A stretch of DNA of 64,000 nucleotides from Lentinus brumalis (Eukaryota > Basidiomycota > Agaricomycetes > Polyporales > Polyporaceae): the NCBI GenBank assembly GCA_001792895.1, contig MARA01000003.1:2542001-2606000 (forward strand). The letters are read 5' to 3'. How positions within the stretch are numbered: the first letter of the stretch is position 1; the number at the start of each line of letters is the position of its first letter. Below the pieces are notes generated by a model. That model was not told the origin of the DNA. It did no database searches and saw only the letters and a program-made list of their open reading frames with translations. This document shows positions 37,813 to 47,918 of this stretch, piece after piece. A program made the translations under genes and the position numbers.

Positions 37813-40646
37813 ATGAGCCGCGCCCTCGCCAACGGTTTCACCAAGGTCTCCAAGCCTGGCAAGGTGAAGCCCGAGACAGATGAGTCCCCCCTCTTATCAA
37901 AGGCCGCTTTGCGTGCGCAGCGGCAGCGCTCTTCTACTCCCCATACGCCACGCAAAGCGACTCAGCCAACCCAATCAGCCTCAAAGCAGCGCATCGCTCA
38001 GGCTCGAGGCAAGCAGAGGGCTGCAAGCGTTGTGCCGACCCCGAAGCGCGACAGGCACACCGAGTACTTAGACTCATCTCCACCGCTGTCGAGGAAGCGT
38101 CCCCGTTACGACGACCATGCCGACAACCCCTCCCCGGCCTCCAAGAAGCGTGCTCGCAAGGAGGCCCAGGAGGCACGACAGCGCCAGCTTCTAGAAGAGG
38201 AGGACGAGGACGAAGGCGAGGCAGAGGTTGAGGAGGACCTTGTCCTCCCTGTCTGGGCAGATCCACTGGTGGAGCTCAACGCTCGAGCCAGGTGAGTTCT
38301 GAGAGCTTGTGGTAATGTATAGATGTGCGTATATGCGTGCCGCAACACGCATATACGCACATCTATGCCTCCAGTGTTGATGCCACACGCATATGCTGAC
38401 ATCTGATTGTACAGTCAGGCCAACAGAGTCGAAAATAAGTACCAAGATGTATACTTCGGTGCCCGCATCGCCATGCGCTTCTTCGGCCCATCTGCCTCGC
38501 CCGACCGCATCATCTCGTATGCTGTTGCAATGCACGGAGTGCCTCCAGACGAACGCCCATGCAAGTACGTTGTAAGCCGTTACGTATTCCGGCATCGTTG
38601 TACTCACATTGCACTCCGCATGATCCCAGCATGACGAATCTCCCGCACCCGGACGACAAGATCGACTTGGTACACATGGCCCTCTCGTTCTTCTTCCCGA
38701 ACTGGGAGAACGTCGTTTCCATCCTCAAGAAGGAGCCTGAGCTCATCATGAAGCTCGGTAGCTACGTACGTACGTTCATACAACTTGGTGTGACATCGAC
38801 TGACTCCGACATCACCGTGCCAGTTCGAGAAAGTCGGCGGCAAGACCCGTAGCGACGACCTGGTCCGGCTCAAGCAGAAGGTCATCTGGGCCGCTGGGTT
38901 TGAGAATCCGAAGGGCGTCCTTGCAAACAAGAGCAACCGAGGGTTTCACCACGAAGGGATGGCCCGTCTGCTCTGCCCGAAGAGCAAACTGGACCGTTTC
39001 GACGCAGACCCGGAGGCGTAAGTGTTTAACCTGATGTGCCGAACTATGCTTACATCTGTATATCAGGTTCTGTCAGGCAGTCATTGACGGCGATGAGCCG
39101 CTGCGCCCATGCGATTGGTGGGCTGGATTGTACGACCTTGATCGTGCTCAGCCAGGGCAGTTCCGGCCTGGATTTCTCATGAGCGAGTTCCTCGTCTGGG
39201 TACGCATACCGCTATCTCACAGAATTGTACTGATGTCTCTGCAGTGCTACCTCATCCTCTTCTGCAGCGCCGACTCGGCGTCGTTCGAGACAATGACCGC
39301 CAAGAAGAAGGGGCAGCCGTCGCTATCAAAGAAGTACAAGATCACCGAAGTTACGTTGTTTTCAATCGTGTATACGGCATGTCTAGTACGTCAGCTGCTG
39401 TGTTTTCGGTGCCTTGCTACTGTCTGATCTGCTTTATCCCAGGCACGCCATCAACTCACCTCCAACAAGGACTGGTGCGACGTCGATGGCGCATGGAACA
39501 CGACCGACTTCGCGCAGTCAATCTTCGACTTCGCCTCGAAGAACCGGGCTTGGCACGACAATCTTTGTGCCTGGTGGACAAAGTACGTCTTCTCAGCTAC
39601 GTTTCTCCTATAGACTAATATAACCTCCTTCCAGGAAGATCTACGGCAATACACGTAACGAGGCGATGACCCAGGCGGAGTATGAAGACACCGCCTTCTA
39701 CCAGGCCATGGTGAACGAAGGTGACAACCCGGAGGACGAGTTCGAGGACCAACCTCATCCCGTCAAGAAGCCGCGGACCGTGGGTCCTGCGAGTCCGCGC
39801 GTAGTTGGGCCTGCGAAGCAACCAGGCACAGGGCCTGCGAAGAAGTCCGTGCCTCACAAGCAGGCGCACCGCGGTTCGAGCCGGCCATCCGCCTCGCCTC
39901 GTCAAGCGTCGCCTCTTCAGGCTTCCCCTCGTCCGTTCTCCCCTGCTCATGAATCCTCCCGTCAACACTCTCCTCGCCAGCCCTCCCCTGACGACGATAT
40001 GTACTACAACGCCCCGCCGGCTAGTCCCTTGTGTCGGCCATACGATGAGACCTCGGACTTTGCAGAACTCCTGAGCGACATCCAGCTTGAAGGCCGCGAC
40101 GACATGCTCCAGGAGGACGAGGATGCAGAGATCGCCGGGTGGCACACCAACAGGCACAACGCGATGAAGACGCGCGATGCTAACGACCGCGACCGCCACA
40201 ACGCGAAGCTGAGGGAGCACGAGGGGGACGGGGGCATGGAGGACACCACAGTCGCCGACAAGAATGCAGAAGAACCGGAGGGCACGGAGGGTGCTCAGGT
40301 CGCCAAGGAGTATGCGGAGGATGTGCAGGTTGCTCAGGTCGCGGACAACGTTGCGGACTACGCGGAGGACAAGCTTGCAAACGTCGAAGATCGCAACGAG
40401 CAGAACCTAGGTCCTTTCGAGCAGGAAGACGGGCACGAGCCGCGTGCCGGCACTCGGATGCGGAGCGTCACGGTGGGCAATGCCAGCGAGGACATGTCCG
40501 TTGCCTCTGGTCTCACCAAGGAGGCACTCCTTGCCTCACTTGTCGCACTCAGCGACGAGGGAGATCCCGAGTTGCTCGCCACGCTGGCCGCATTGAAGCT
40601 CAAGCACGCGCCGAAGAGGACGACTCGCAGCGCGGCGCGCAGATGA
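37813..40646 (+). CDS. DUF6698-like transposon-associated protein
   Basis: About eight exons. The first (37813-38291) is basic and Ser/Lys-rich (KPGKVKPETDESPLLSKAAL, then KRPRYDD) and ends in an acidic stretch. The conserved core follows: ENKYQDVYFGARIAMRFFGP, FEKVGGKTRSDDLVRLKQKV, then NKSNRGFHHEGMARLLCPK, LYDLDRAQPGQFRPGFLMSE and YLILFCSADSASFE. This pattern (SDD, then RGFHH, LLCP and a final hydrophobic helix) is what I know from DUF6698, a family common in basidiomycetes and often linked to transposons. Exons from 39453 to 40646 encode a long hydrophilic tail with PRP(F/S)SP repeats, an acidic coiled region and a basic end (RTTRSAARR). The role is unknown; divergent placement next to the transposase suggests an accessory transposition factor. 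Start is the first ATG after the TATA-like element. Confidence 0.72.
38319..38366. repeat. Perfect 21-bp inverted repeat inside first intron of the DUF6698-like gene
   Basis: The arm 38319-38339 is the exact reverse complement of 38346-38366, separated by a 6-base loop (CCGCAA). It lies in the intron 38292-38414 and would form a strong hairpin in the pre-mRNA. A partial third copy of the motif (CACACGCATATG) follows at about 38384. Confidence 0.97.
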
Positions 40647-41462
40647 TTGGTATGTCTCATTGTTTAACATCGGCCGTAGCGCTGACGGTTTTCTAGGCTT
40701 GCGCTTCCGACTTGTCCTCGCCCGGCACCCCAGTCTTGTCTTGCTCTCGCTTGGACCCGGTCCGACTTGCACCCTCTCTGGCTCGCGCCCTGTCTTCCTG
40801 TGTCGCATGCGCTGCTTGTGCGCTGCTCGTACATTCTGATTCGCTGATACGCTTCCTTGCACGCTCAAGTCTCGCTCGCAGTCTCTGACTCTCTCTCTCT
40901 CGCAGTCTCCCTCGCTCGCACCCCCGACCGCTGGCACTCCGCGGCCTTGTCTTGGTCCTTATAGATAGCATGTATACTTAATCGACGTCAATCAATGCAT
41001 TGTTCCTTTTAGCACCCCATGCAGCGGACTAGGCTTCTGGGTCAGAGCAGGTTATGCTCTGTGTCCTGAGCAGCCCACGCGAGCGTACGATCGCGGTACG
41101 ACAGCACGCTATCGTACCAGTCGCACACTGCATGGTATGATCACACGCACACTGCGGTGCTATCGGACCGCACGCCCTGTGCGATCGTTGCATACGGAGT
41201 ACTATATGCATGGGGTCCTCAGATCGTACTACCACCATACAACGCATTCGAATACTAGTACGATCGTGGTATATACGTACGGTAGTGGACCGTCGAACGC
41301 GCGCACGATTTAGTGATGCGGCTGACTTCCTTGCCCGACACCGCGATATTCGTCATCCCAGGCGCACGAGAAGCACATGCGCAGGCCACAAGTGAATACC
41401 AGAAAAATCTATATTCGTCTGTGTCGTCTCGTGAGTGGATATACGGACAAAGAAGGGGCGCG
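40647..41462. other. Right flank of transposon with palindromic motif cluster
   Basis: About 800 bp between the DUF6698-like stop and the SSZ1 stop. From 41085 to 41285 it holds many short palindromic motifs (CGTACGATCGCG, CTATCGTAC, GCGATCGTT, AGATCGTACT, GTACGATCG, ATACGTACGGT). These are candidate subterminal repeats of the transposon. The remainder is CT-rich with no coding pattern. Confidence 0.6.
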
Positions 41463-43786
41463 TTATGCAGCGGGGACGGTCACGACGTTCTTCTCGCCCC
41501 TCCCAGACGCGCCGACCTCGACAGCGCTGACCTCCAACGCGCCATCCTCGCCGACGATCGTGGTCACCTCTAACCTTGTCGTCCATCGCCCGCCCTTCTT
41601 CGTCGCGTGCTGTGCGGCAAACGACAGCGACGTCAACAAGGTCTCCTTCTCGACAGTCTTCTCCTTCACTTCCTCCTCCTCTTCCTCCTCTTCCTCTTCG
41701 TCTTCCGCCTCGCCCTCGAGCTTCGGCACCTTCACCTTCTCGATCTTCACGCCCTCCTTCGCCTCCCACACTTCGAACCCAACCTTCTTCTCCTCGCCCT
41801 CGCCGAGGTCGACGTTGAACGCGACGATGCGGCGCGCAGGGACAGGCGTCTCCCTCAGTAAGACCGGGATCCACTGCCCGCCAAGAGCGTTCTCCGCGCC
41901 CTCCTCGGGGAAGAGCAGGCCAATCGTCTTAGACGTCGCCTTCGACTGAGTGTACTGGTGGCCGTGCGTGAACGACGCCTTGACCTCGCGCTCCTCCTCG
42001 GTGCCCTCGCCGAGCTGCGCGAGGATCTTCGCCTGCAGCGCACAGCCACGTGCGAGGATCGTCGTCGGGTCACCAACGCCGCCACCGACGACAGTGCCCT
42101 GCGTGAAGGGCGTGACAATGTTTTCCGGGAAGCCCTGCGAGAGCGCCTCGTCGAGCCCAGGGAGGCTCGCGGAGCCGCCGACGTAGACGATCTCGTCGAC
42201 GTCGTAGAGGTCGAGGCCAGCCGCGGAGACAAGCTCCCCCACCTTCTTGTAAACGCTGTCGTAGATCGAGCGCACCTCCATGTCGAAGCGGAGGCGGGTA
42301 ATCGTACCGGTGAAGTCGAAGCCATCCTTGAGCGACTCGACGGAGCACGTCGCGGCGCCGGGCGACGCGGAAATGGTGCGCTTCGTGTGCTCGAGGGCGA
42401 GCCGGAGCTTCGCCTCGGCGCGCTTGTCCTGCGGGTCGCTCGCGGGGCAGACCGTGAGGGGCACCTTGGTCTTCTTCGTGAACTCCTTTGCAAAGTGCTT
42501 GATGAGCTTGTCGTCGATGGCATCTCCGCCGATGGAGTGGTCGGAGAGCGTCGCAAGCGAGAATGCGAGACCCTGGCGGATGGAGAGGAGGTAGAGGGAA
42601 AGCGCGGATGCACCGAGGTCGACGACGAGCTGTGTGCGGTCGGCGCTGAGACCCTCGGGCTCGGGTCCAGAGGTGGTGGTGACGGCAGCGGCGCCGGCCT
42701 CCTCGAGCAGCTGCAGGACGGTGATGTCGGCGTCGTTGGCAGCCTTCTCGAGCGCATCCTTCTGCGCCTGCTCGAACCAGCCGGGGACGGTGATGACCGC
42801 ACCCTGAACCTTCTTGCCAAGGAAGTCCTCCGCAGACTTGATCAATGACTTGAGGAAGATGGTCGTGACCTCGGAGACCGTCAGGACGCGATCGACTTGG
42901 ACAGGCTCTGAGCGCGGGGTCGCGGTCTTCGACGCCGCTGGGGTGTTCGAGGCAGTAGTGGGAAGGGGAGAAGGAGACGCCTGGAGGACCTTGACCTTGT
43001 ACGCAGGCTCATCGGCGATCTCAGGGTGTTGGATGACCGGTGCAGAAACTGAGAGCGTGTTGGCAGGGATCTCAGAGAACCTATGTAGGCGGAAAAGTCA
43101 GGACTAATGGCGCGGAAACATGGGATGACCTCAAAACAGCAGCGATCAATGTCAGAGGGCTCCGCAACGCGGGTGTCAGTATTTCGTTCATGCGTCGCTG
43201 AGATGTGCACCGAGCAAAAGTGTAACCTCGTTCCGCCAGGCGCTAAGCGGTAGAGCGAGCAAGGTGAACCCCTCTGAGCATTCCTCTGAGTCTTCAACCC
43301 AATTTAAGTCGGCTTGTAGGTGCGCCCTTACAACGGGTCGGACCCTCCCGTGCGTCCTCCTTGGAGAGGCTGGAGTCTGGAGAGAACAAAAGTACGTACT
43401 TCTTTCCGAGAAGGTTGCGGAAACCAGTGATGGTATTTTGAGAGTTCTTGACGAGTTGGTGCTTGGCTTGGTTGCCGATGTACTACGGCGACGTGTATGA
43501 ACATGCTGGTCACAGAAACGAACAGCAATGAGTACTCACCAGTTCCTCGCCCTGGAATGCAATCGCACACGCGATCTGTCGCTCACCGTCTTCGTTCGCT
43601 ATGCATTCTGCAGTGCCTTCCTGTATGATGATTGTCAGGCCAACGCATTCCTCACTCCATCTTTCAGATAGTGACCTTCGTCAGGACCGCGATCGACGCG
43701 TACGAGTTGCCGAAGTTGATTCCAACGACGGTGGGTATCGCGGAGACCTCAATGGGAGCCTCTGCGCTTCCGTTAGGCTGAGACAT
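41463..43786 (-). CDS. SSZ1: SSZ1, atypical Hsp70 of the ribosome-associated complex
   Basis: Cytosolic Hsp70-like protein that with zuotin forms RAC at the ribosomal exit tunnel and stimulates the Hsp70 Ssb on nascent chains. Four exons (43786-43676, 43620-43540, 43482-43400, 43080-41463) give about 630 residues in phase. The N-terminal ATPase opens with TVVGINFGNSYASIAVLTK, diverging from canonical Hsp70 (GIDLGTTYS) in the manner of Ssz1. Then come CIANEDGERQIACAIAFQGE, GNQAKHQLVKN, KVQGAVITVPGWFEQAQKDA, LVVDLGASALSLYLLSIRQG, SDHSIGGDAIDDKLIKHFAK and DEIVYVGGSASLPGLDEALS. The C-terminal domain contains a long Glu run (EDEEEEEEEEEEVKEK) and ends NVVTVPAA. Intron 3 (43081-43399, about 320 bp) is long for this genome. 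It shares a 382-bp divergent promoter region with UBP14. Confidence 0.93.
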
Positions 43787-44168
43787 TTTTGAAGATTGGC
43801 AAAGGAATATAAGGGAGAGGGAGGAGGGAGGAGAAGGAGCTGAACCTCTGATTCTGAACGCACCCAAAATTTGGGTACATAGATTAGATAGACGCTGGTT
43901 GTTATCAACGCGTCTTAATGGGCGCCTGCGTTTACACATCGTTGTCCTCAGCCACCACCACCGTTACAGCATCTCAAGCACGATTGTTGCCGAAAGCACG
44001 GATAGAAACCAGAAAAATACGTGCCTTGTACTCGAGTAAGACGAGAAAAGTATTTGAAGGTATGATCACTGTCATCGGAAGTTCGTCATGTCGGGCGCGG
44101 AGCAAGTACTGAACTGCGTGCGCTGTCTGTCCAGACTTTACCAAGTAACGCGATCGAAACGCCTCAGA
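43787..44168. promoter_or_regulatory. Bidirectional promoter region, SSZ1 and UBP14
   Basis: 382 bp between the SSZ1 and UBP14 start codons, which face away from each other, so both promoters and 5' leaders lie here. An ATG at 44088 in another upstream frame would give a different UBP14 N-terminus but does not match the family. No specific factor site is claimed. Confidence 0.6.
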
Positions 44169-47100
44169 ATGTCTTGCGGACACCTTGCAGAGATTGCTCG
44201 CTTGCAGCCGCCAAAGTTGTCTCAGGCTGTGCACCGAGAGGAATGCACTCAGTGTTTCGACAACCAAGTACGACATTTATAGTGGCGCAGCGCCCTTCCA
44301 TTGACATAGCTTTACAGGACAGTCCCCTAGGGGTCGATGTATGCTTAGTGTGCTTCAACGGAGGATGTCTAGACAGAGACAGGCATCATGCCCGCTCCCA
44401 TGCAGCGAAGACGGGCCACTCGTTCACCGTGAACATCAAGCGCAAGCTGAAGCCGTCGGCTAACCGGGTACGTCATCGCGTGTATTGCTGCATATGTACT
44501 ACCACCACCTCGCACGGTCTCACCCACACCTCGTTAGACGGAAGATGAGGAGCCTCCAGCAAAAATGAAGAAGCTCGCCATCGTTGAAGATCGCGAGGAG
44601 GACAAGTACGAACACAAGACCGTCCTCAAGTGTTGGAAGTGCGACTCCGAGAATGGACGGGAGCTTCCCGACGCGTCAGCAGACCCCCACGTGCAATCGC
44701 TCATCAGCGGTGTAATGCAATCCTTGTCTTCGGCTCGTCAGTCGGAGGTCAAGGCATGGGAAGAAGAAATAGCAGCGTGCGAGCACACACTCATGCTGGA
44801 GCAGCAAGCCACTGGTCACATAGCCGCGTCTGGCCTGGCTCATTGCACGAAGTGTGATCTGAAGGAGAATCTCTGGCTTTGCTTGACCTGCGGCTCCCTT
44901 GGCTGCGGTCGTCAGCAGTTCGGCGGTCTTGGCGGCAATGGACATGGCCTTCAGCACTACGAGGAGACACACCATCCTGTCAGTGTAAAGCTCGGCACTA
45001 TCACGCCTGAAGGGAATGCAGGTTGGTGTCAGTCGCTGATGTTGGTGATTGCTTATCAATGGTTCTTTGCAGACATTTACTGCTACATCTGCAACGACTC
45101 TAAGCTCGACCCTGACCTCGCACGGCATCTCTCCACATTTGGTATCAACGTCCAGACACAGACGAAGACGGAGAAATCGATGACCGAGCTGGTTAGTCCG
45201 TCTCTCTCTTGAGCATTTGTAACTCGCTGATCGGCATGTGCAGCAAATCGAGCATAACCTCAAATTCGACTTCTCTCTCACTGGCGAAGACGGCAAGGCC
45301 CTCGAACCTGTCTTCGGACCTGGCCTCACTGGTCTCTCCAATCTCGGGAACAGGTAAGCGCTTCTCTTCTGCACAGTTCTGTCATGTTGACTTCTAGCAG
45401 TTGCTACATGGCTTCCGTTATACAGACTTTGTTCTCCTTGAAGCCGTTCCGCGAGCGTTACCTACCTAGCGCCGCAGCACACTGGGAGAGCTGTCATGAG
45501 ACTCTACCAGCGACTTGCGTTGATTGCCAGATGCACAAGCTCGCTGACGGCCTTCTCTCCGGCCGGTACTCCCACCCGCGTCCGCATACCGGCTCCTCGC
45601 CCTCTGCGCCCAAGGAGACGAACCCCCTGGCGCATGATACGCCAACACCTGTCTTCCAGGAGGGCGTCCGCCCGTCTGGGTTCAAGGAGCTCGTCGGCAA
45701 GGGACACGAGGAGTTCGCGACGATGAGGCAGCAAGATGCGGAGGAGTTCTTCACGCATCTCGTCACTGTCCTCCGTCGGCACTCCAAGCGCGTCGGCCTC
45801 GATACAAGCAAGGAGCCGACAGAGGTGTTCGCATTCGGCACCGAGCAGCGGCTCGAATGCGGCGACTGCAAGCGCGTGCGGTACCGGGTGGACGCCACCG
45901 ACACCGTCAGCGTCCCTGTCCCGGCCAGGGAGAAGGGCAAGGACGCAGAGGGGAAGACGCTGTACGAGGATGTCCCGCTCAAAGAGTGTCTGGATATCTT
46001 CGCTGGCACGGAGGCGCTAGAGTACCAGTGTCCTGCTTGTCAGAAGAAGGTCATCGCGACCAAGTGAGCCCCATTTACACCTCATACTGTCGCGGTGCTG
46101 ACATTACCGCCAGGCGCACGCGGTTCGCGACGTTCCCGCAGGTGCTCGTCGTCCACGCGAAGAAGTTCCAGCTCGTGAACTGGGTCCCGGCGAAGCTCGG
46201 TACGTCTCCTTGATGCGATGTCCGTGTATATGACCTCACCCGACGCCTGAGCGCAGATATCCCGATCATCCTGCCCGAGGATGACGTTTTGCAGCTGGAC
46301 GAGTACCTCGGCCGCGGGCTGCAGCCTGGAGAGACGGAGCTGCCGAACGACGAGGCAGGTACGTCATTGCCATTCACGTCTCCGTGACGCAAGCCAACGC
46401 GTACTGACGGTCGCGTGTGCAGCTGCGCCGGCTCTGCCGCAGTTCAACGAGGCTGCGATGGCTCAGCTGAGCGCGATGGGCTTCCCGGAGGTCCGCTGCC
46501 AGAAGGCGTTGCTCGCTACGGGTAACAGCGATCCGGAGGCCGCGATGGAGTGGCTCTTTGCCCACATGGAAGACCCAGGTACGTGCCTCATAACGCTCTG
46601 AAGTCTCCTTTTTGCGGGCGTCGTGTGCTACGGTCGGTTTGAGCGCATGCCGCAGCGGCGAACTCGTGCCCTTGTGATCGCCTGGCGGAGCTCCAGCTCT
46701 ACTGCACCGGCCAAAAGGCTGAGCAGCAGAAGGGACGATAAATTACGGGATGGGCTAAACTTCTTGAGATATAAGCGCCCGACAAACAACACCCACAAAG
46801 TTTCCCGCACAGGCAGGCTCTTTCGTGCGTGCGAAGTAAGCCTTGCGATTTCTGAGAGAGTATATCCTTGAGCTGCTGCATCGTCGAATGTACAAGTTCG
46901 GTAGCGCGGCCGGTCCAGCAGTCGAAGGAGGTACAAACCGCGCGCGGTCTGCGAAGCTGCGAGGCATACGAACTGAGGCGCCCGGGTCTGGACAACAGCT
47001 TTGTCCTTGACCGATTGCAAACAGTCACCTCGTCGATCGCACAGACACGATGGGTCGTAACCCACTGAATGAATGTCGACTAACGTATCATTGGTTGCAG

Positions 47101-47610
47101 ACATCGACGCTCCAATTCAAGTCTCGAGCGCGAGCTCCAGTGGGGCGCTAGAGCCATCAGCAGAGCAAGTCGGGATGCTCGCAGACATGGGCTTCACGCC
47201 CGCACAAGCTCGCAAAGCTCTCCGTGAGACCGTGCGTCTTATCTCCTTTCTCTCCTCGCAGGAGCCCCGCTGATGGTCTTGTATCCCAGGGCGGCAATGC
47301 TGAGCGCGCGGTCGAGTGGCTCTTCTCGCACCCCGATGATACCGGCGAGGACGCGTCTTCTGCGCCTGCCGCAGACCAGAAGCCCAGCAGTGCGGTCGGA
47401 GGCTCGTCCGAGCTCCCGGCCAGGTACCGTCTGAAGGCGTTTATCTCGCACAAAGGCCCGTCCGTGCACTCTGGACACTACGTCGCGCACATCCACACCG
47501 AGAGCGAGGGCTGGGTGCTGTTCAACGACGAGAAGGTCGTCAAGGCCGACGCGGAGAGCGTGCGCGAGCTAAAGAAGCTGGCGTACTTGTACGTCTTCGA
47601 GAGGGTGTAA
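44169..47610 (+). CDS. UBP14: Ubiquitin carboxyl-terminal hydrolase 14 (isopeptidase T, USP5 type)
   Basis: Disassembles free polyubiquitin chains to recycle ubiquitin and protect the proteasome. About a dozen exons. The start MSCGHLAEIARLQPPKLSQA is chosen because it matches the family N-terminus and leads into VHREECTQCFDNQ|DSPLGVD with CLVCFNGGC (first zinc finger). The UBP zinc finger follows (CTKCDLKENLWLCLTCGSLG, CGRQQFGG, HALQHYEETHHPV-like), then the catalytic Cys box GLSNLGN|SCYMASVIQTLFS split by an intron, QQDAEEFFTHLVTVLRRHS, two UBA domains (AMAQLSAMGFPEVRCQKALL and VGMLADMGFTPAQARKALRE), and the His box KAFISHKGPSVHSGHYVAHI ending YLYVFERV. All catalytic blocks are present. The intron between MEDP and DIDAP (about 46580-47099) is unusually long at about 520 bp. 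Confidence 0.95.
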
Positions 47611-47918
47611 AGATCTTGGGCAGAGGGTGTAGCTGCACGAGTGACGAGACGGGTCGTGTATCGTCACCTGTACGTACTCACGTCCGATTCAATGTTTTGT
47701 CCGTTGTTCGTGGTCAAGCAGCCTCGCGATATTTGTGTTAAGAAATCGATTGGGCCGCGGTAGCAAAAGTGTATGTTTTGTCGAGAAAGGGCAGGCCCGC
47801 GGCTGGACCGTTGCGGAGGCGCGCGAGGCGCATTGGAACTCCGACAGCCAGGAGATTTTGCGCGAGGTGCATTTCTTTCTTTCACTTCGACTTCATCTCC
47901 CCCACGCCGCTCGAAACG

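Larger units (their letters stand above)
32350..41300. mobile_element. Plavaka-type (CACTA-like) DNA transposon
   Basis: Inferred element holding the Plavaka transposase (32784-37523, minus) and a DUF6698-like gene (37813-40646, plus), transcribed divergently from a 289-bp gap. It sits between two ordinary host genes (HAD hydrolase and SSZ1). Candidate subterminal motifs (GTACGATCG, CGATCGTAC, GTGCTATCG and relatives) are dense at about 41085-41285 and sparser at about 32430-32510. Exact ends and target-site duplication could not be fixed, so the coordinates are approximate. Open reading frames are largely intact, so a recent insertion is plausible. Confidence 0.65.

Noticed and set aside
41574..42848. 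Long plus-strand frames opposite SSZ1
   Set aside because: They are shadows of the SSZ1 coding strand caused by high GC at third positions.
46628..47104. 158-codon minus-strand frame in the UBP14 intron
   Set aside because: It overlaps the acceptor and next exon of UBP14 and has no recognisable motif.
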